From the NCBI GenBank assembly GCA_019120675.1, contig DWUQ01000063.1, positions 1-10,300 of the forward strand: a stretch of DNA of 10,300 nt, read 5' to 3'. Each line of letters begins with the position of its first letter. Within the stretch, counting starts at the first letter, position 1. The notes beneath the pieces are model-generated. The model had not been told where the DNA came from, did no database searches, and saw only the letters and a list, made by a program, of their open reading frames with translations. Positions 6,270 to 10,300 of the stretch are shown one piece after another. This stretch comes from Candidatus Paenalcaligenes intestinipullorum (lineage in GTDB: Bacteria; Pseudomonadota; Gammaproteobacteria; Burkholderiales; Burkholderiaceae_B). A program made the translations under genes and the position numbers.

Positions 6270-7772
6270 ATGCTGCAGTTGTTTGAGGGCTCACTTGTGA
6301 GCATGCTGGTTTTTTTTCTGTTGCTTGTCGGTCTAGTTGGTTTAGGCTGGCGTAGCAGCAGTTGGCGTCAGCGTGCTCAGCACAGTGAGGCTCGCTTGCA
6401 CACTCTAGAGGCGGCACACAAGTCGTTGCAGCAAGAGCTGCGCCATAGCCAAGATCAATACCAGCATGGGTCTCAGCAATATGCAGCACTCGGGGCCCAA
6501 AAGCAATCGGCAGAGGAGCGTCTGGCAGAAAGCCGCGAACGAGTCGTCTTTCTAGAGAAGCGCTTACAGACAGTACAGCAAGAGGCGGCCTCGGCCGAGC
6601 GTAAGCTCGCCGAGTTACGCGTCACGCACGAAGAGCGTCAACAGGCCTACATTCGACTCGAACAAGGTTTGTTGGAGCAAAAGAAAGCCATGCAGTTGGA
6701 GTTTGAGAACCTTGCTAATCAAATCGTTGAGGCCAAGCAACGGCAAATCCAAACCACCAGCAAACAATCCTTCGAGCAATTGCTCCAGCCCTTTCGCGAG
6801 CAAATTAGTCAATTTCAGCAGCGTGTGGATCATGTGCACGAGCAGTCTCTAAAATCCTACGGGCATTTATCCAGCGAAATTAAACAAATGCTGGAAGTTG
6901 GCTTACAAATGTCGAACGAGGCCAATAACCTCACGACGGCTTTAAAAGGGGATAAAAAGCTCACAGGTATGTGGGGCGAGCTCCAACTTGAGCGCACGTT
7001 GTCGGCAGCGGGTTTAGTCAAAGGCGAACATTACTTGAGCCAAGCAATGTTCCGTGACGAAGCCGATGAACGGCGTTACCCAGACTTTGTGGTGCTGCTG
7101 CCTGACAACAAACATATTGTGGTCGACAGCAAGGCCTCGTTGGTGGCTTACGAGCAAGCGGTCAATGCTGAGGATGCTGCCGAGCAAGAGCGACTATTGA
7201 ATGTGCACGTGTTGGCGATGCAGCAGCATATTGATGATCTGGCTAAAAAGCGCTACGACCAGCTTAAGGGCTTAGGCAGTCCTGATTTTGTGTTTATGTT
7301 TGTGCCCATTGAAGGGGCCTACATCGAAGCCATGCGTCACAACCCCCGCTTGTTTGAGTACGGCGTTAAGCGCAATGTGATGGTGGTCTCGCACACCTCA
7401 CTGTTACCGGTGTTGCGCACGGTGGCGAATGTGTGGATGCTGGCACGCAGCAACGAACAAGCACATGAATTAGGGATTAAGGCCGCTGAGCTGCATGATC
7501 AGGTGGCGTTATTGGCCGAGCGTTTGCGCCGCATGGGTGACAGCATCAATCAGCTGAATCAAAACTACAGCAAAGTCGTGACGGCTACCGCTGGTCGTCA
7601 GGGGTTATATGGCAAAGTGCAGCGCTTCAAGGAGCTTTCTGCGCGCACCACACGCGACTTACCCGAATTGGATTTTACGCCCCATGAGGTGACCGCTGAG
7701 CACGCCCGCTTAGAACAAGTGGAGCCACCCGCTGAGCACGAGACCGCTGAGAGCATAGCCGCCAACCAATAA
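6270..7772 (+). CDS. rmuC: RmuC-family DNA recombination protein
   Basis: RmuC limits recombination at inverted repeats in E. coli, probably as a nuclease of the PD-(D/E)xK type. This 500-residue protein has one N-terminal membrane helix (about residues 9-27). A long Gln/Glu/Arg-rich coiled coil follows (about 33-165), then the RmuC domain (about 200-465). Visible domain motifs are GMWGELQLERTLSAAGL (233-249), PD at 271-272 followed by DSK at 286-288, which fits the PD-(D/E)xK pattern, and MFVPIEGAY (343-351). The acidic C-terminal tail, from about residue 475, has repeated T/P-A-E-H/S units and looks disordered. AAGGA (6256-6260) precedes the ATG by 9 nt. It lies 57 bp after the AhpD-like gene on the same strand, without a convincing terminator between them. 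Its last 63 bp overlap chrA on the other strand. Confidence 0.93.
   Translation: MLQLFEGSLVSMLVFFLLLVGLVGLGWRSSSWRQRAQHSEARLHTLEAAHKSLQQELRHSQDQYQHGSQQYAALGAQKQSAEERLAESRERVVFLEKRLQTVQQEAASAERKLAELRVTHEERQQAYIRLEQGLLEQKKAMQLEFENLANQIVEAKQRQIQTTSKQSFEQLLQPFREQISQFQQRVDHVHEQSLKSYGHLSSEIKQMLEVGLQMSNEANNLTTALKGDKKLTGMWGELQLERTLSAAGLVKGEHYLSQAMFRDEADERRYPDFVVLLPDNKHIVVDSKASLVAYEQAVNAEDAAEQERLLNVHVLAMQQHIDDLAKKRYDQLKGLGSPDFVFMFVPIEGAYIEAMRHNPRLFEYGVKRNVMVVSHTSLLPVLRTVANVWMLARSNEQAHELGIKAAELHDQVALLAERLRRMGDSINQLNQNYSKVVTATAGRQGLYGKVQRFKELSARTTRDLPELDFTPHEVTAEHARLEQVEPPAEHETAESIAANQ
7693..7751 (+). repeat. Three short repeats at the rmuC/chrA 3' overlap
   Basis: CCGCTGAGCACG occurs at 7693-7704 and 7729-7740, and a shortened CCGCTGAG at 7744-7751. 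The copies are in phase (36 and 15 bp apart). They encode TAEH, PAEH and TAES in RmuC. On the opposite strand the two rightmost copies encode the repeated LSG near the ChrA C-terminus. Confidence 0.6.
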
Positions 7773-8921
7773 CCAAGCAGGCAGACCACGCTGCAAGGCA
7801 AAAAAACCACCCAGTACGGCCAAGATTTCTACGGGGTGGCGCAGCTGATGTACGGCAATGGGGTCAATCAGAGCCGCTAAAAGTAGCCCAACCACTGCAG
7901 CATTGATCCCAATTAGAGCACGCTGTACGGTTTGGTTACCGCGTATGCGTTGCCAGACAGGTAACACCGCAAGCAACAATAAAAAAGACGGTAAGAAAAT
8001 GGCGACCAAAGCAACCAACGCTCCTACAGCGTGGTAATGGTAGTCATAAGCCGCCATACCCACAAAACTTGCAATGCCGAATATTGGCCCCGGCATCGCT
8101 TGAGTGACCCCATAGCCCGCTAGGAAAACCGATTCGGGCAAAATATCATGCATGAGCAGCGCGTCTTGTAGCAGGGGCAACACCACATGGCCCCCACCAA
8201 ATACCAAATACCCAGCCTGATAAAAGCTTGCTGCTAACTGCGCCAAAGGGTGCCACGACGCGAACCAAGGTAGCATCATGGCGAGGCCAATGAACAGTAC
8301 GATTGCTCCCCAAGCGAGAATGGGTGAGCGCCGTTTAGAGGAAGGGGTTAATGCCGTTGTGGACGGCGTTGTGACTAAGGAGCGGTGTGAGAAAGGAAGC
8401 GTGCTCCAGACTAAACCTAACACCATCAACCCCACTGGGGTGCTCCACGTGGTTGACACACCAAGACTGAAGCCGAGCATGAGTAAGGCGCTAATCCGAG
8501 TGAACGCCGTCGGGCAAAACTGCCGCCACATTGCCCACGCCGCCTGCAACACCACAGCGGTAGCAGCTAACCCTAACGGCATACTAAGCACCGACCAAAG
8601 CCTATGCTGGCTAGCCCAGAGGGTCGCAAATAACGCCAGCAAGATGGCAGTGGGTGCGGTAAACGCTAGCCAGGCTAATACACCGCCCCAGCCCCCGCCT
8701 AAGCGCAAACCAATACCAAAGCCCACTTGGCTGCTGGTAGGGCCTGGCAAAAACTGACAAATGGCGACCAGCTCAGTGTAGTCCTGAGCGCTCAGGCTGC
8801 CTCGACGTTGGACAAACTCTTGGTGAAACAGACTGAGGTGCGCCATCGGGCCACCAAAGGCTGTGCAGCCCAAGCGTAAAAAGCAAAAAAATAAAGCCGA
8901 TAGACTCACAGGCCAAATCAC
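7710..8921 (-). CDS. chrA: Chromate transporter ChrA, long two-domain form
   Basis: A 403-residue integral membrane protein of the CHR superfamily. Characterised members export chromate by proton antiport, although many relatives have no proven substrate. Two homologous halves are visible. The N-terminal half has FGGP (22-25) and FLPGPTS (58-64). The C-terminal half has FGGGHVVLPLL (241-251) and MPGPIF (276-281). A polar Ser/Thr-rich linker lies at about 178-200. Many hydrophobic segments fit 10-12 membrane helices. The start is uncertain. The GTG at 8921 has no good ribosome site, while a GTG four codons later (8909) is preceded by GGTGAT (8922-8917) at good spacing and gives a more usual MSLSALFF-type N-terminus. 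The gene starts 10 bp after the GGDEF-EAL stop, so the two are probably co-transcribed. No chrB-like regulator is seen in the window. Confidence 0.92.
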   Translation of the reverse strand: MIWPVSLSALFFCFLRLGCTAFGGPMAHLSLFHQEFVQRRGSLSAQDYTELVAICQFLPGPTSSQVGFGIGLRLGGGWGGVLAWLAFTAPTAILLALFATLWASQHRLWSVLSMPLGLAATAVVLQAAWAMWRQFCPTAFTRISALLMLGFSLGVSTTWSTPVGLMVLGLVWSTLPFSHRSLVTTPSTTALTPSSKRRSPILAWGAIVLFIGLAMMLPWFASWHPLAQLAASFYQAGYLVFGGGHVVLPLLQDALLMHDILPESVFLAGYGVTQAMPGPIFGIASFVGMAAYDYHYHAVGALVALVAIFLPSFLLLLAVLPVWQRIRGNQTVQRALIGINAAVVGLLLAALIDPIAVHQLRHPVEILAVLGGFFALQRGLPAWLLVGGYALSGLVLSGWLHLF

Positions 8922-8931
8922 CCAGCGCTGG

Positions 8932-10300
8932 TTAAAGTAAATGCTCCCGCTGAGTGTAGTCGCGCCACTCGTCTAAGGACAAGGCTTGTGAGTAAAAATG
9001 CCCTTGAATGGCGGAGCAACCATATTGATTTAAGAAGGCCACCTGGTCGAGCTTCTCTACGCCTTCGGCCACAATGTGCAAGCGTAGCTCTTGGCCCATG
9101 GCTAATACCGCTCGCACGATGGCCACACTATCACTGTCTTCGGGGATGTCTAAAATTAGATTACGATCGATTTTGAGCTCGTAGAGCGGCAAGCGCTTAA
9201 GGGCAGCGAGGTTTGAGTACCCCGTACCAAAGTCGTCAATGGCAAAGCGGATGCCGAGCTTGACCAGCTCGTTCATGAGACGGATGGTGTGATGCACCTC
9301 ACGCATTAGCATCCCTTCGGTCACTTCAAACACCAAACGATGGGCAGGCGCATTATAGCGTTGGATGATTTGCGTCACACGTTGTACAAAATCAAATTCT
9401 AAAAATTGCGTGGGACTAATATTAATCGAGATGCTGAATTTTTTATTGGCGTACAGCAGTAACAATTGACAAGCTTGCTCTAGGATCCAGTCGCCAAGCT
9501 TGTTGATCAATTGGGTTTCTTCGGCAATCGGAATAAAGCGTTCGGGCGAGATCATGCCGCGAGTAGGGTGGTTCCAGCGAATGAGTAACTCTACGCCCAT
9601 AATCTCGCGATTGCGGTTGACCTGTGGTTGCAAATACATATAGAGCTGGTCGGTCCCAATCGCAAAGGCTAAGTCACGCTCTAAGCTTAAGCGTTCTTCG
9701 ACCTCCTCTTTCATGTGAGTGGCGTAGCTGACCACTCGATTGCGGCCTTGGGCTTTGGCCTTGTACATGGCGGTATCGGCTTCGCGCAAGACATCTTCAA
9801 TATGTTCGGTCTCGCCATGCAATAAGGCAACCCCAATCGATACACTGCTCAAATACGCCACGCCATCCACATAAAACGGCTTTTCCATCGAAAGGCGCAA
9901 GCGCTCACTGATTTTTAAAGCTTTGCTGAGCCCTAAAGAAGGGTCAGCGTTGAGATCGGGCACCAAGACTACAAACTCGTCGCCACCCACACGCGCTAAC
10001 ATATCGGTATCACTCAGTAAGCGCCCCAAACGCACGGCCACGCGCTGCAAGAGGGAATCGCCAATTAAGTGGCCGCGTGCATCATTAATATGCTTGAAAT
10101 TATCCAGGTCAATAAATAAAACGGCGGCGCAGCTGGGTTTGCGTTTGATGTCTTCCAGAGTATGTGCCAAGCGTTTTAGTAACGAGCTGCGGTTGGGTAG
10201 TTTGGTCAACGTATCGTAGAAGGCGAGGCGATGGTTGGCTTCGCGCGTCGCTTTGTATTCGGTAATATCGGTGGCAATGCCGCACACCCCGTCCTCGTCT
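8932..10300 (-). CDS. PAS-GGDEF-EAL cyclic-di-GMP signalling protein (partial, N-terminus outside window)
   Basis: Reading continues without a stop to the right edge, so the N-terminus is missing. The first visible residues, DEDGVCGIATDITEYK, are the end of a PAS/PAC sensor domain. Numbering from the V encoded at 10287, a GGDEF domain spans about 23-187. It has FIDLDNFKHIND (58-69) and an intact GGDEF (101-105), so cyclase activity is plausible. The inhibitory RxxD site reads SDTD, so it is lost. The EAL domain (about 200-445) keeps ELLIR (233-237, fitting ExLxR), N289, E324, DDFGTG (351-356), K372, E408 and Q428, so phosphodiesterase activity is also plausible. The protein could make or degrade cyclic di-GMP, and which dominates is not readable from sequence. 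The GTG at 10287 is not the true start. It ends 10 bp before chrA. Confidence 0.93.
   Translation of the reverse strand, partial: DEDGVCGIATDITEYKATREANHRLAFYDTLTKLPNRSSLLKRLAHTLEDIKRKPSCAAVLFIDLDNFKHINDARGHLIGDSLLQRVAVRLGRLLSDTDMLARVGGDEFVVLVPDLNADPSLGLSKALKISERLRLSMEKPFYVDGVAYLSSVSIGVALLHGETEHIEDVLREADTAMYKAKAQGRNRVVSYATHMKEEVEERLSLERDLAFAIGTDQLYMYLQPQVNRNREIMGVELLIRWNHPTRGMISPERFIPIAEETQLINKLGDWILEQACQLLLLYANKKFSISINISPTQFLEFDFVQRVTQIIQRYNAPAHRLVFEVTEGMLMREVHHTIRLMNELVKLGIRFAIDDFGTGYSNLAALKRLPLYELKIDRNLILDIPEDSDSVAIVRAVLAMGQELRLHIVAEGVEKLDQVAFLNQYGCSAIQGHFYSQALSLDEWRDYTQREHLL

Noticed and set aside
8278..8757. 159-codon plus-strand frame inside chrA
   Set aside because: It lies fully antisense to a well-supported membrane protein and has no recognisable domain or ribosome site. 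It is a shadow frame.

Overview
This is an ordinary-looking chromosomal stretch of a proteobacterium. It is densely coding, with short spacers, clear Shine-Dalgarno sites and no IS elements, tRNA/rRNA genes, CRISPR arrays or phage genes. The AcnA-type aconitase, RmuC, long-chain ChrA and GGDEF-EAL proteins together fit a beta- or gammaproteobacterium. I lean towards Betaproteobacteria (Alcaligenaceae-like) from the general feel of the proteins, but the sequence alone does not prove this.

Layout. Positions 1-225 are non-coding leader, including an RNA-hairpin candidate, followed by acnA (226-2994, +) and a strong intrinsic terminator (3014-3050). An aldo/keto reductase of the DkgA/DkgB (AKR5) type lies convergent to acnA (3177-4019, -). 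A divergent 191-bp spacer (4020-4210) holds a perfect dyad and a pair of 12-bp direct repeats. It leads rightward into a probable operon: panB (4211-5071), a CMD-domain protein (5096-5623) and an AhpD-like CPYC protein (5625-6212). rmuC follows on the same strand (6270-7772). On the opposite strand, a GGDEF-EAL cyclic-di-GMP protein that runs off the right edge (8932-10300, partial) is followed after 10 bp by chrA (7710-8921). The 3' end of chrA overlaps the 3' end of rmuC by 63 bp.

How the genes relate. acnA is a stand-alone TCA-cycle gene with its own terminator. The panB trio is the least expected grouping. The two small proteins resemble the paired Avi_7170 and Avi_7169 carboxymuconolactone-decarboxylase/alkylhydroperoxidase families. 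I know that pair from other operons, not from pantothenate synthesis, and no panC or panD is present here. The PanB itself looks more like the alphaproteobacterial form than the E. coli form. The GGDEF-EAL and chrA genes are close enough to be co-transcribed. I see no clear novel defence or mobile system. The best leads are the panB-CMD-AhpD operon, its dyad/repeat control region, the acnA leader hairpin and the rmuC/chrA antisense overlap.
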